Of a DNA stretch of 64,000 bases, positions 17,988 through 25,651 are shown piece by piece; position 1 is the stretch's first letter; the number at the start of each line of letters is the position of its first letter. The translations under genes and the position numbers were made by a program. The stretch covers positions 1,736,001 through 1,800,000 of the forward strand of contig NZ_ADVG01000002.1 of NCBI RefSeq assembly GCF_000178855.1, given 5' to 3'. The DNA is from Ktedonobacter racemifer DSM 44963 (GTDB lineage Bacteria > Chloroflexota > Ktedonobacteria > Ktedonobacterales > Ktedonobacteraceae). The notes under the pieces are model-generated. The model did not search any database. It had not been told where the DNA came from and was given only the letters and a program-made list of their open reading frames with translations.

Positions 17988-18494
17988 TTACAACCAAATA
18001 ATTTCTCCCCATACCTTCTTCTCCTCATCATCCACATGCAACAACCCAACACTGCATCTCGGTTGCTTTCGTCGATCCGTCGCACTGCCCGGATTGAACA
18101 ACAATTGCCCATTATATTCTTTGTTGGAGGGGATGTGGCTGTGGCCGTAGACAACGACGCGGGCGTTGGGAAACTCCTGACGAGCCATCCTCTCCCTATT
18201 ATGCGTATCTCCTAGAATATGCACAATGCCAATACGGCAATGACCTACGACAACCTCGCGCTTGATCGGCAATTTCTCAACAACCTCTTCATATTCGATA
18301 TTGCCCTGTACCGCCATGACAGGCGCCAGGGTTTCAAGCTCATCAATTACTGAGAGGCGCGATAAATCGCCAGCGTGGATGATTAATTCTACCTCCGCGA
18401 AATGGGCCGACACAGCTTCTGGCAACTGCTTAAATTGCGGGATATGTGTGTCTGAAATGACCCCAATGTGATGCATCATTTGCGTTTTCTCCAT
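17988..18494 (-). CDS. Metallophosphoesterase (YfcE/MJ0936 type), intact copy carried by the island
   Basis: 168 aa from ATG 18494; an internal ATG seven codons in gives 162 aa. It has the full metal set: GVISDTH, HAGDLS, QGNIEYEEVV (N in GN), GHSHIP, and the closing LLFNPGS. The family hydrolyses phosphodiesters or phosphomonoesters with Mn/Ni; substrate unknown. It is the closest relative in the window of the gene the island interrupts and lies just inside the left end in the same orientation, so it could replace the lost function. That role is inferred. Confidence 0.88.
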   Translation of the reverse strand: MEKTQMMHHIGVISDTHIPQFKQLPEAVSAHFAEVELIIHAGDLSRLSVIDELETLAPVMAVQGNIEYEEVVEKLPIKREVVVGHCRIGIVHILGDTHNRERMARQEFPNARVVVYGHSHIPSNKEYNGQLLFNPGSATDRRKQPRCSVGLLHVDDEEKKVWGEIIWL

Positions 18495-18650
18495 CTTACA
18501 TTGTTATCTCTGTTATTCAGCCTCTCTCAGCAGCTTAATTTTATCACTCAGATCGTTTGGATGTTCAGTCGTAACTAGTCAGATCCCCTTAATCCTCAGT
18601 GCCAGCAGTAGATAGGATAGCTTAACACAGAAAAAGCAATCTTACAGACT

Positions 18651-18685
18651 AGGGAGCGCAAGCGTTACTCCCTGGTTTCTTTTTG
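18651..18685 (+). terminator. Terminator-like hairpin upstream of the ars operon
   Basis: AGGGAG / CTCCCT stem, then GGTTTCTTTTT. It is nearly the same in layout as the one at 17701-17737. No plus-strand gene precedes either copy, so an unrecognised small RNA or leader is possible. Confidence 0.45.
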
Positions 18686-18690
18686 TCAAT

Positions 18691-18814
18691 GTTAAACCTT
18701 AAGCGAGTAAGCGGCAAACGTGATGACAGTTGCACCATATATAGTATTGTTGCCTCATCATGTATCGGTTGCGGCATCGTACTCCCAATGGTTTAACCCA
18801 CTTTATGAGTAAGC
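18691..18814. repeat. Two copies of a GTTTAACCC...GTAAGC motif
   Basis: GTTAAACCTTAAGCGAGTAAGC (18691-18712, shown with neighbours split) and GTTTAACCCAC...GAGTAAGC (18791-18814) share layout with 17903-17927 and 29396-29420. All four lie in gaps inside the island; none was noticed elsewhere in the window. Confidence 0.45.
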
Positions 18815-18945
18815 AAGAAAACGGAAGACACTCATATAGGAAGGAAAGCATCTATCGCCCAACCAAAAAGCAAAAAGGAATTTGGTAAACAGCAAGAGGA
18901 TAATGCTGGTTCCATCACCTCTTAGGCGTTAATTTCTCATAATTC

Positions 18946-19007
18946 TTGCTTTTCTCAAAACGCTCTGTTACAATCCATCAAAGTATTTCGATGCAAATTA
19001 ATTTGAT
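18946..19007 (+). promoter_or_regulatory. Promoter and probable ArsR operator of the ars operon
   Basis: TTGCTT (18946-18951) and TACAAT (18969-18974) are 17 bases apart. Directly downstream, ATCAAAGTA (18977-18985) and TAATTTGAT (18999-19007) form a dyad with one mismatch, placed where a bound repressor would block start of transcription. The remaining gap back to 18495 holds only the terminator-like hairpin and repeats listed separately. Confidence 0.6.
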
Positions 19008-19023
19008 AGAGAAAAGGAGGGCC

Positions 19024-19809
19024 ATGAAAACATCCACTGCGCAACTTCCCAGCATTCTCAAGTTGATTGCCCACGATATCCGATGGGCAGTCCTACGAGA
19101 ACTGGCACATTCTGATTATCGGGTTCAAGAGCTCGTTGAACGCCTCGGACTCCCACAAAATCTGGTGTCTTATCATCTGCGAAAATTACGTGAAGGACAG
19201 GTGGTGAGTGAGCGCCGCAGTAGCGCTGACGAGCGAGAGGTCTATTATCGACTCAATCTGGACCAGCTCCAGGGACGATACCTGGCTGCTGGTTCCCTTA
19301 TTCATCCTGCGGTCACGATGGGTATGGAGCAAAGAGCTCCTCAGGAGCCACTTTCCCATGGCCCTGGGTTGCGGGTGCTCTTTCTCTGTACAGAGAACAG
19401 CGCGCGTTCGCAAATGGCCGAGGCGCTCCTTCGCCAGGAGAGCCAAGGAATGGTTGAGGCATACAGTGCGGGAAGTCAGCCTGCCGCACACATTCACCCT
19501 CTGACCCGCCGCGTTATGGAGCAGATGGGCATTGACATGAGTCAAGCCACACCCAAACCCCTCCACCTGTTTGAGGGCCAACACTTCGATGCGATTGTGA
19601 CGGTCTGTGATCGCGTCAGAGAGGTCTGCCCCACCTTCTCCGATGATCCTGAGCGTATCCATTGGAGTTTTCCCGATCCAGCCACTGTGCAGGGAACAGA
19701 AGCTGAACAGCTTCACACCTTTGAGCAAACCGCTCTACAGTTGACCACACGCATTCGCTCGTTTTTGCCTCTGTTAGAACGAAAGAAGAGCAATCCTCGT
19801 GAGCAGTAA
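19024..19809 (+). CDS. ArsR-ArsC fusion: repressor joined to arsenate reductase
   Basis: 261 aa. Residues 1-85 are an ArsR-type winged helix (VQELVERLGLPQNLVSYHLR recognition region, wing ERRSSADEREVYYRL). Residues ~115-255 are a low-molecular-weight phosphatase-type ArsC with P-loop LCTENSARS (Cys122, Arg128) and the general acid region SFPDPATV. No cysteine occurs in the ArsR part, so the usual metalloid site (ELCVCDL-type) is absent. ATG 19024 follows AAAAGGAGGGCC. First gene of the operon; its last 11 bases overlap the channel gene. Confidence 0.9.
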   Translation: MKTSTAQLPSILKLIAHDIRWAVLRELAHSDYRVQELVERLGLPQNLVSYHLRKLREGQVVSERRSSADEREVYYRLNLDQLQGRYLAAGSLIHPAVTMGMEQRAPQEPLSHGPGLRVLFLCTENSARSQMAEALLRQESQGMVEAYSAGSQPAAHIHPLTRRVMEQMGIDMSQATPKPLHLFEGQHFDAIVTVCDRVREVCPTFSDDPERIHWSFPDPATVQGTEAEQLHTFEQTALQLTTRIRSFLPLLERKKSNPREQ

Positions 19810-20593
19810 AACCATTATTGAACAATCGCGTTCACCTCGCCCTTTTGCCCTGAGGCTCGCCTCAAGAACCTGGGCTGCCTATCTTGCAGAGGGTCTGGGC
19901 ACCTTTGGCCTGGTCTTTGCAGGGTGCGGAGCGATCATGATCGACACGCTCTCTCATGGCGCGGTCACCCATGTTGGTGTGAGCCTCGTCTTTGGCCTGA
20001 TCATCACTGTGATGATTTACGCCTTCGGGCATATCAGCGGAGCCCATTTCAACCCGGCGGTAACCCTTGCCTTTGTGGTCGTCCGCCACTTCCCTCTCCG
20101 GCGGCTCATTGGCTACTGGGTGGCACAACTGGCAGGAGCGGTGCTTGCTGCCATGTGCTTACGATTCCTGCTGGGGGATGTCGCCTTCCTCGGAACCACA
20201 CTTCCGGTGGGCGCCGGAGGAGCCTGGCAGTCCTTTGGGCTCGAAACTTTACTCACCTTTTTTCTCATGATCGTCATTATGGCCATGGCAACCGACACCC
20301 GTGCAGTAGGGCAGGCTGCTGCGCTCGCGATTGGTGCCACGGTCGGCCTGGAAGCCCTCTTTGCAGGTCCTATTTGTGGGGCGTCCATGAATCCTGCTCG
20401 CTCACTTGGCCCAGCCCTCATCAGTGGAATGTGGACAGCTCAATGGGTATATGTTCTGGGACCAATGCTTGGAGCGGTTGCGGGAGCCATCATCTACCGC
20501 TGGCTACGTGAGGCGAGCGGACCACCAGCAACACAGGAGGCCTCTGAGCATCCTGATGCCCTATCAACCCAGGAGGAGAAGACTTATGTCTGA
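19799..20593 (+). CDS. Aquaglyceroporin (MIP family), AqpS-like
   Basis: 264 aa, six membrane helices. Both half-helix motifs are present: NPA at residues 85-87 (GAHFNPAVTLA) and 198-200 (GASMNPARSLGP). GTG 19799 overlaps the ArsR-ArsC stop in another frame, which points to coupled translation. In Sinorhizobium-type ars operons an aquaglyceroporin replaces the arsenite pump and lets As(III), made inside by ArsC, flow out. The position between two ArsC genes and the absence of arsB/acr3 fit that scheme. Confidence 0.9.
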   Translation: MSSKTIIEQSRSPRPFALRLASRTWAAYLAEGLGTFGLVFAGCGAIMIDTLSHGAVTHVGVSLVFGLIITVMIYAFGHISGAHFNPAVTLAFVVVRHFPLRRLIGYWVAQLAGAVLAAMCLRFLLGDVAFLGTTLPVGAGGAWQSFGLETLLTFFLMIVIMAMATDTRAVGQAAALAIGATVGLEALFAGPICGASMNPARSLGPALISGMWTAQWVYVLGPMLGAVAGAIIYRWLREASGPPATQEASEHPDALSTQEEKTYV

Positions 20594-21086
20594 GCCATCA
20601 CGCTTTGTGAATGCCCCTCTGCGAGTACTCTTTCTCTGTACCCACAACTCATCTCGTTCCCAGATGGCCGAAGGACTCCTGCGCGCACATGGGGGATCGG
20701 CCTTTGAGGTCTTCAGTGCAGGAACCGAGCCACGCGTGGTGCATCCGCTCGCCATCAAAGCCATGCAGGAGATTGGCATTGATATCAGCAGCCAGACTGC
20801 CAAGGGCATTGAGGCGTTTGCGAGCGAGCCCCCGATGGATCTGGTGGTAACGGTGTGTTACGAAGCGCAAGAAACGTGCCCGTTCTTCCCCAATGCCAGA
20901 TCCCAGGTCCATTGGGGGTTTCCTGATCCCAGCCGCATCACCGGCACAGAAGAGGAACGGCTTGCCACCTTTCGTCACATTCGCGACCTCATTGCGGTAA
21001 AAATCAACCAGTTTCTTGACCGCCAGCCCTCGTTTTCTTATGCGCAGTTGTATGCGGCGGCCAAAGCGGAGGAGCAGCAAGGATGA
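20586..21086 (+). CDS. arsC: Arsenate reductase, low-molecular-weight phosphatase type
   Basis: 166 aa. P-loop LCTHNSSRS with Cys18 and Arg24, then FSAGTEP, VVTVCYEAQETCPFFP (two further Cys that could relay disulfides) and WGFPDPSRI (general acid Asp). It reduces arsenate to arsenite using a thiol cascade. ATG 20586 has CAGGAGGAGAAG upstream; the ORF is open further back only as overlap with the channel gene, which it overlaps by 8 bases. Its stop overlaps the next start (ATGA). Confidence 0.93.
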   Translation: MSEPSRFVNAPLRVLFLCTHNSSRSQMAEGLLRAHGGSAFEVFSAGTEPRVVHPLAIKAMQEIGIDISSQTAKGIEAFASEPPMDLVVTVCYEAQETCPFFPNARSQVHWGFPDPSRITGTEEERLATFRHIRDLIAVKINQFLDRQPSFSYAQLYAAAKAEEQQG

Positions 21087-22441
21087 GCCATCTGGTCATT
21101 ATTGGTGGCAGCGATGCGGGTATCAGTGCCGCTCTTCGCGCGAGGGAACTGGACCCCTCGACGAGGGTGACGCTCATCGTAGAAGATTCCTTCCCCAACT
21201 ACAGCATTTGTGGTCTCCCATTCTATCTGAGTGGAGAAGTCTCTGACTATCATCAGCTTGCACACCGGACGCGAGAAGAGCTTATCCGTTCAGGCATTGA
21301 TCTCCTGCTGGATCATACAGCGCTCTTCGTTGATCCCGACACTCACCGCATCACGGTAAACGATTGGGCTGAGCACACCCAGCAGATCGTCTATGATCGC
21401 CTGATTCTCGCGACGGGAGCGCGAGCGAGAGCGCCTCGGATCGAAGGCCAGAACCTCCCAGGCGTGTTTCTCCTGCATTCGATGGAGGAGAGTTTCCAGA
21501 TGCAACACTATTTGTCAGGACACGTCGTTCGTTCGGCGCTCATCATCGGTGGGGGCTACATTGGCGTGGAAATGGCCGATGCCCTGACGCTGCGTGGCCT
21601 GGCTGTGACGCTTGTGGAACATGGAGAGTCGGTCCTGAGAACGGTTGATCCCAGCCTGGGAGCACTGGTTCGTGCCGAACTGGAGCAGCAGGGAGTCAGG
21701 GTAGAAACGGGGATCGGGGTGCAACAGATCTCGCTCTCTTCAGCGCGCTTGTGTGTATCTGGCTCTGGAGGGTTTGAGGCACAGACCGATCTGGTTCTCA
21801 TCGCAACGGGCGTCGAACCACGAGCAGAGCTAGGACAGGCGTTGGGTATCAAGTTGGGAACACAGGGAGCCTTGCGCGTGAGCAGGACGATGGCTACCTC
21901 TCATCCCGATATCTTCGCCGCCGGCGATTGCGTAGAAACCTGGCATCGCATGCTGCAACGACCCACGTATTTGCCCCTGGGGACAACAGCTCACAAGCAA
22001 GGTCGCATTGCTGGAGAAAACGCTGTGGGAGGCCATCGCCTCTTTGCAGGAACGCTCGGCACCCAGGTCGTGAAGGTCTCTGATCTGGCCATTGCACGAA
22101 CGGGCTTGCGCGATCACGAAGCGCGCGCGGCTGGCTTCGATCCCTTCACAGTTGAGGGAGCATACTTCGACCACAAGGTCTATTATCCTGGTGCGAAATC
22201 CGTTCATATGCGCCTCACGGGTGATCTGGCCACAGGCCGTCTCCTGGGAGCGCAACTGGTGGGACCAGTACGAACCGAAGTTGCCAAGCGGATCGACACG
22301 CTTGCCACCGCATTGTTTCATGAGATGACCGTTGATACACTCTCTGATCTTGACCTTTCCTACACCCCTCCTTTGGGCAGTCCCTGGGACTTGGTGCAGA
22401 TGGGTGCTCAGGACTGGAGCCGAGCCGTTCACAGGAGATAA
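21083..22441 (+). CDS. FAD-dependent pyridine nucleotide-disulfide oxidoreductase of the ars operon
   Basis: 452 aa. CoA-disulfide reductase / NADH oxidase family: N-terminal FAD site VIIGGSDAGISAA, redox Cys43 in YSICGLPFYLSG, NAD site LIIGGGYIGVEMADAL, second FAD segment DIFAAGDCVE, and a C-terminal dimerisation domain. Single active cysteine as in Cdr/Nox enzymes. ATGA overlap with arsC places it as the last gene of the operon core; it may supply reducing power for arsenate reduction. That substrate link is inferred from position. Confidence 0.88.
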   Translation: MSHLVIIGGSDAGISAALRARELDPSTRVTLIVEDSFPNYSICGLPFYLSGEVSDYHQLAHRTREELIRSGIDLLLDHTALFVDPDTHRITVNDWAEHTQQIVYDRLILATGARARAPRIEGQNLPGVFLLHSMEESFQMQHYLSGHVVRSALIIGGGYIGVEMADALTLRGLAVTLVEHGESVLRTVDPSLGALVRAELEQQGVRVETGIGVQQISLSSARLCVSGSGGFEAQTDLVLIATGVEPRAELGQALGIKLGTQGALRVSRTMATSHPDIFAAGDCVETWHRMLQRPTYLPLGTTAHKQGRIAGENAVGGHRLFAGTLGTQVVKVSDLAIARTGLRDHEARAAGFDPFTVEGAYFDHKVYYPGAKSVHMRLTGDLATGRLLGAQLVGPVRTEVAKRIDTLATALFHEMTVDTLSDLDLSYTPPLGSPWDLVQMGAQDWSRAVHRR

Positions 22442-22692
22442 CAGATGACGCCTGCTGTGAACGCGCAGGTGTACGGAAAAGACTGGTGCTGTCGCTGAGA
22501 AAACAGCGGCAGCTTCCCCATGACATTTGTCACGCCCAAATCACGAGCAATTTCACTTCCCTGCTCCCTGTTGTGCCCCTATACTTTCCAGTACAAGCAG
22601 ATCGGGCGCAATACACTGGCATTCTGTACGCTGGATGGTGGTTTCCCGACTGCCTGCACCTGGAGCAACAACAGTCTAAAAGGAATGACCCT

Positions 22693-23235
22693 ATGATCGA
22701 TGGCTTTCCTCTCTCCTTCTTCCTTCCGCTTGTCGTGCATGCGGTGGCGGGCCTCTTGACAGGAGTCACTGGCCTCATGGCGTTCCGTGCCCCCAAACGC
22801 CGAGAACGCCATCCTCGTTGGGGAACCCGCTATCTGTGGGCCTATACCGTTGTCTTTCTCACAGCCACCATCTTATCAGGAGAGCGTTGGGCAGCCGACG
22901 CCTATCTCTTCTTCCTGGCCGTGATCGGCTATGGTTTCGCACTTGGTGGCTATGGAGCCCGCCGTTTTCGCCAGGTGCCACAGGTTCGGCGCCTGCTTGG
23001 GAAGCAGTGGGTGGTTGCCCACATCATCGGCATGATTGGGTCCTACGTCGTCATGTGGACGGCCTTTTATGTGGATAACGCCCACCTGATCCCAGGTCTA
23101 AATGCGCTTCCCCCGCTCACGTTCTGGGTTCTCCCCACCGTCATTGCGCTCCCGTTCGTCGTACTCTCGCTCTTCCGTTTCGCGCCGAAAACGACCAGAG
23201 CGGTACGGGGAGAGCCAGGAAAGGAGGGAGTATGA
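22693..23235 (+). CDS. Membrane protein, four to five helices
   Basis: About 180 aa. Hydrophobic segments include LPLVVHAVAGLLTGVTGLMA, LWAYTVVFLTATILSG, AYLFFLAVIGYGFALGGY and VAHIIGMIGSYVVMWTAFYV. Histidines within helices (VVHAV, WVVAHIIG) recall DUF2306-like predicted haem or quinone membrane proteins, but no firm family was recognised. ATG 22693 follows AAAAGGAATGACCC; the longer frame to 22486 lacks a site. It overlaps the next gene by 4 bases. Confidence 0.65.
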   Translation: MIDGFPLSFFLPLVVHAVAGLLTGVTGLMAFRAPKRRERHPRWGTRYLWAYTVVFLTATILSGERWAADAYLFFLAVIGYGFALGGYGARRFRQVPQVRRLLGKQWVVAHIIGMIGSYVVMWTAFYVDNAHLIPGLNALPPLTFWVLPTVIALPFVVLSLFRFAPKTTRAVRGEPGKEGV

Positions 23236-23588
23236 GAAAACAGCCATTCGCACTCTGGTTTCGGATCGTCTCGGTCATTTTGATTCTGTTCGGAATCCTC
23301 TATGTGTTCGTTGGGCTCAAGGTCTTGCCAGTGCGGCGAAATGTGCTCATCGATTGGGAAAGCGCCTTGTATGGCGCTCTGATGATCGGCTGGGGCACCA
23401 CGCTCTTGCTCATAGGACGGTTGGCCTTTCAGCGTGACGATCAAGCATTGAAGCGAGCACTTTTGGTTGGGCTGCTCATGTGGCTGGCGGTCGAGGCGGC
23501 AGCTTCCGTCTGGTTTGGGGTTCGGTTTAATGTTGGCGTTGATGTGGGGGTGTTCGTGCTGTTTGCGGTGCCACTGCTCAGGCGCTAG
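23232..23588 (+). CDS. Small membrane protein
   Basis: 118 aa, four predicted helices (IVSVILILFGILYVFVGLKV, ALYGALMIGWGTTLLLIG, ALLVGLLMWLAVEAAASVWF, VGVFVLFAVPLL). ATGA overlap with the preceding gene implies co-translation and perhaps a complex. Family not recognised. Confidence 0.65.
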   Translation: MRKQPFALWFRIVSVILILFGILYVFVGLKVLPVRRNVLIDWESALYGALMIGWGTTLLLIGRLAFQRDDQALKRALLVGLLMWLAVEAAASVWFGVRFNVGVDVGVFVLFAVPLLRR

Positions 23589-23773
23589 ACAACGGGCCGA
23601 GCGTCGGAGCGCCTCTTGATCGTTTCGCTTGACATTGAGCGGCTAAGGGATCACCTGATCATGCGCCTCTGGTTGGGTGCATCAATGATGACTAGCATTA
23701 TTGGCCTGCTGCGGAGTTCTCTTCTTATCCCACCAAAGGATCTCATTATGGACAGACAGGAAGAAGGACGTGT

Positions 23774-24238
23774 ATGAATCTTCTGCTCTTTTTGCTAGTG
23801 GCGGCCACTACCATCAATGGACTGCTCGCAGGTCTCAATGTGGATACGGCGCTGGTGAAGTTACCAGCCCGTCGGCGCATTGGTGTGGTTGCCTATGCAA
23901 CCTTTGCTCGTGGCAACGATTTGGGCAACGGACTGCTCGTCTACCCGCTTCTGGGCATCGGCGCAGCGCTACTCACCGTGCTTGCGACCCTCTTCGCCTT
24001 CGTTTCCCACACAAGGATGGAGGTGGTGCTATCGCTGTCTGTTGCCGCCCTCTTGAGTGTGCTGCATGCCTTTGCCACGAGCAGAGCGGCACCCATCATG
24101 CTTAGTCTCAAGAACGCACCAGATGACGAAGCGCTCTTGGCCGCGAAACTGGACCGCTTTGCGCGCTGGCACGCTCTTCGGGCGACGTTGCAGGTCGTGG
24201 CGTTTTTTGTTCTGCTGTGGACGTTGGTCGTTGCGTGA
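23774..24238 (+). CDS. DUF1772-like four-helix membrane protein
   Basis: 154 aa. N-terminal helix LLLFLLVAATTINGLLAGL, conserved LPARRRIGVVAYATFARGND, then three more helices. It is a paralogue of the protein at 25037-25513 (LPARHRIGVRAYSAYSLATD); the two flank a VOC-fold gene. DUF1772 includes anthrone-oxygenase-like proteins, but no function can be assigned here. ATG 23774 follows GAAGGACGTGT. Confidence 0.7.
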   Translation: MNLLLFLLVAATTINGLLAGLNVDTALVKLPARRRIGVVAYATFARGNDLGNGLLVYPLLGIGAALLTVLATLFAFVSHTRMEVVLSLSVAALLSVLHAFATSRAAPIMLSLKNAPDDEALLAAKLDRFARWHALRATLQVVAFFVLLWTLVVA

Positions 24239-24346
24239 TGCTCATCAGCGCACAGAGGGGAAGAGGAACTGGAAGGCCCTTTCCTCCTGGTTTTGTGTGA
24301 TCTTCTCTTTCAAGAAGCAACAGGGTATCAAAAAAAGGAGCTATCT

Positions 24347-24946
24347 ATGTTACACCCATCTGAGCAGCATGCTCTCATTTGCCCCACCTTCCATCACTTC
24401 GGAGTGATCACCGCGCACCTGGAGGAGATGCTTGACTGGTACGCCAAGGTGCTCGGAATGACCGCGGTCCAGGCATCGCACGGGCTGGTCTTTCTCTCCA
24501 ACGACCGAGCGCACCACCGCCTGGCTGTGCTCTCGCTCCCTGGTACGCGTGACACCGTTGCCCCTTATCCTCACGCCAAAATTCAGCATGTGGCGTTCGA
24601 GTATGCTACCATCGACGATCTCCTGACCTCGTGGGAGCGTCTCAAAGAGTGGGGAATTGAACCGGTACTCGCTGCTGATCACGGCCCAACCACTGCATTC
24701 TACTACCAAGATCCCGATGGTAACAGCATTGAGGTATTTGTTGATAACTTCGGTGACTGGGATGCATCCAGCGAATACATGAGGACCTCGCCCGACTTCC
24801 AGCGCAACCCGATGGGCGCCTTCGTTGACCCCGCACAGATGAGGGAGGCACACAAGGCGGGCGCGACGGCAGCAGAACTGCACCGGCGTGCCAAGGCTGG
24901 AGAATTTCCTCCTGCTCGTCCTATGAACCCACAGATCCTGCTCTAG
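24347..24946 (+). CDS. VOC-superfamily protein (glyoxalase / extradiol dioxygenase-like)
   Basis: 199 aa. A VOC fold over residues ~12-135: FHHFGVITAHLEEMLDWYAKVLGM, HVAFEYATIDDLL, and FYYQDPDGNSIEVFVDNFGD. Putative metal ligands are His near FHH, His in IQHVAF and Glu in SIEVF, the 2-His-1-Glu set of the extradiol dioxygenase branch. Its closing ~60 residues (MGAFVDPAQM to MNPQILL) recall BphC-type relatives. ATG 24347 follows AAAAAAGGAGC. Substrate unknown; the neighbourhood hints at organoarsenical or aromatic chemistry, which is speculative. Confidence 0.75.
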   Translation: MLHPSEQHALICPTFHHFGVITAHLEEMLDWYAKVLGMTAVQASHGLVFLSNDRAHHRLAVLSLPGTRDTVAPYPHAKIQHVAFEYATIDDLLTSWERLKEWGIEPVLAADHGPTTAFYYQDPDGNSIEVFVDNFGDWDASSEYMRTSPDFQRNPMGAFVDPAQMREAHKAGATAAELHRRAKAGEFPPARPMNPQILL

Positions 24947-25036
24947 CACCCATATGGTGCTCTTCGCCCCGCTCTGCGTCAGAGAAAGGCCAGCCAGAAC
25001 GGGCGAAGAGATGACAAAGAAGGAGTGCCCTGGCAT

Positions 25037-25513
25037 ATGAACCACCTCATCGTCCTGCTGGTGATAGCCACCACCGCGCTCTCTGGCATCGCTGCTGGAG
25101 CGAGTCTTGATGTCTCCATTCGACAACTGCCTGCACGCCACCGGATTGGAGTCAGAGCCTATTCGGCGTATAGCTTGGCAACCGATTTTGGCACCGCGAG
25201 GATCTGGTATCCTCCCCTTGGCATTGGTACTCTGCTCCTTGCGCTTGCCACAGCAGGGACGGCTTTCTTCCAGCAAACAGCCCTTCCGCATGCGCTGCCG
25301 ATGTACCTGGCTGCCGTCTTATGGGTTGTGCATCTGCTCATCACCCTTCTCTGGGCGTTGCCAACATTGCCTCGTCAACGCCAGGCCGCCGATGATGACC
25401 AGCAACTTGACACGATTTTTAACCAGTTTGAGCGCCTGCAAATGGTTCGTGCCGCCCTGGATGTGCTGATCTTCGCCTCGATCCTGTGGGCACTGGTCAG
25501 TTATCTCCCTTGA
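25037..25513 (+). CDS. DUF1772-like membrane protein, second copy
   Basis: About 158 aa with four helices; same layout as the protein at 23774, including the LPARHRIGVRAY segment after helix 1. ATG 25037 lies ~12 bases after AAGGAG; a GTG at 25025 in the same frame is an alternative that would place the site too close. Confidence 0.68.
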   Translation: MNHLIVLLVIATTALSGIAAGASLDVSIRQLPARHRIGVRAYSAYSLATDFGTARIWYPPLGIGTLLLALATAGTAFFQQTALPHALPMYLAAVLWVVHLLITLLWALPTLPRQRQAADDDQQLDTIFNQFERLQMVRAALDVLIFASILWALVSYLP

Positions 25514-25651
25514 GGACAAGCATGCAAAGCGTTTCCTCACAGAAGAGGAAAACCCGAGCACCGGCCAGGGAAACCACAGCACGCGGGCCAACAATGGTAG
25601 AATGGGAGGGCGAGAACGGTCCAGAGGTAAGAAACCAAGAGGAGAGGTCAT

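Noticed and set aside
17177..18494. Two phosphoesterase genes as a simple tandem duplication without an island
   Set aside because: The first copy lacks its N-terminus exactly where a matching N-terminal piece appears 17.7 kb away beside a recombinase gene; insertion explains both.
24350..25291. 313-codon minus-strand frame
   Set aside because: It lies opposite two recognisable plus-strand genes (VOC protein and DUF1772-like) and has Cys/Arg/Gly-rich shadow composition.
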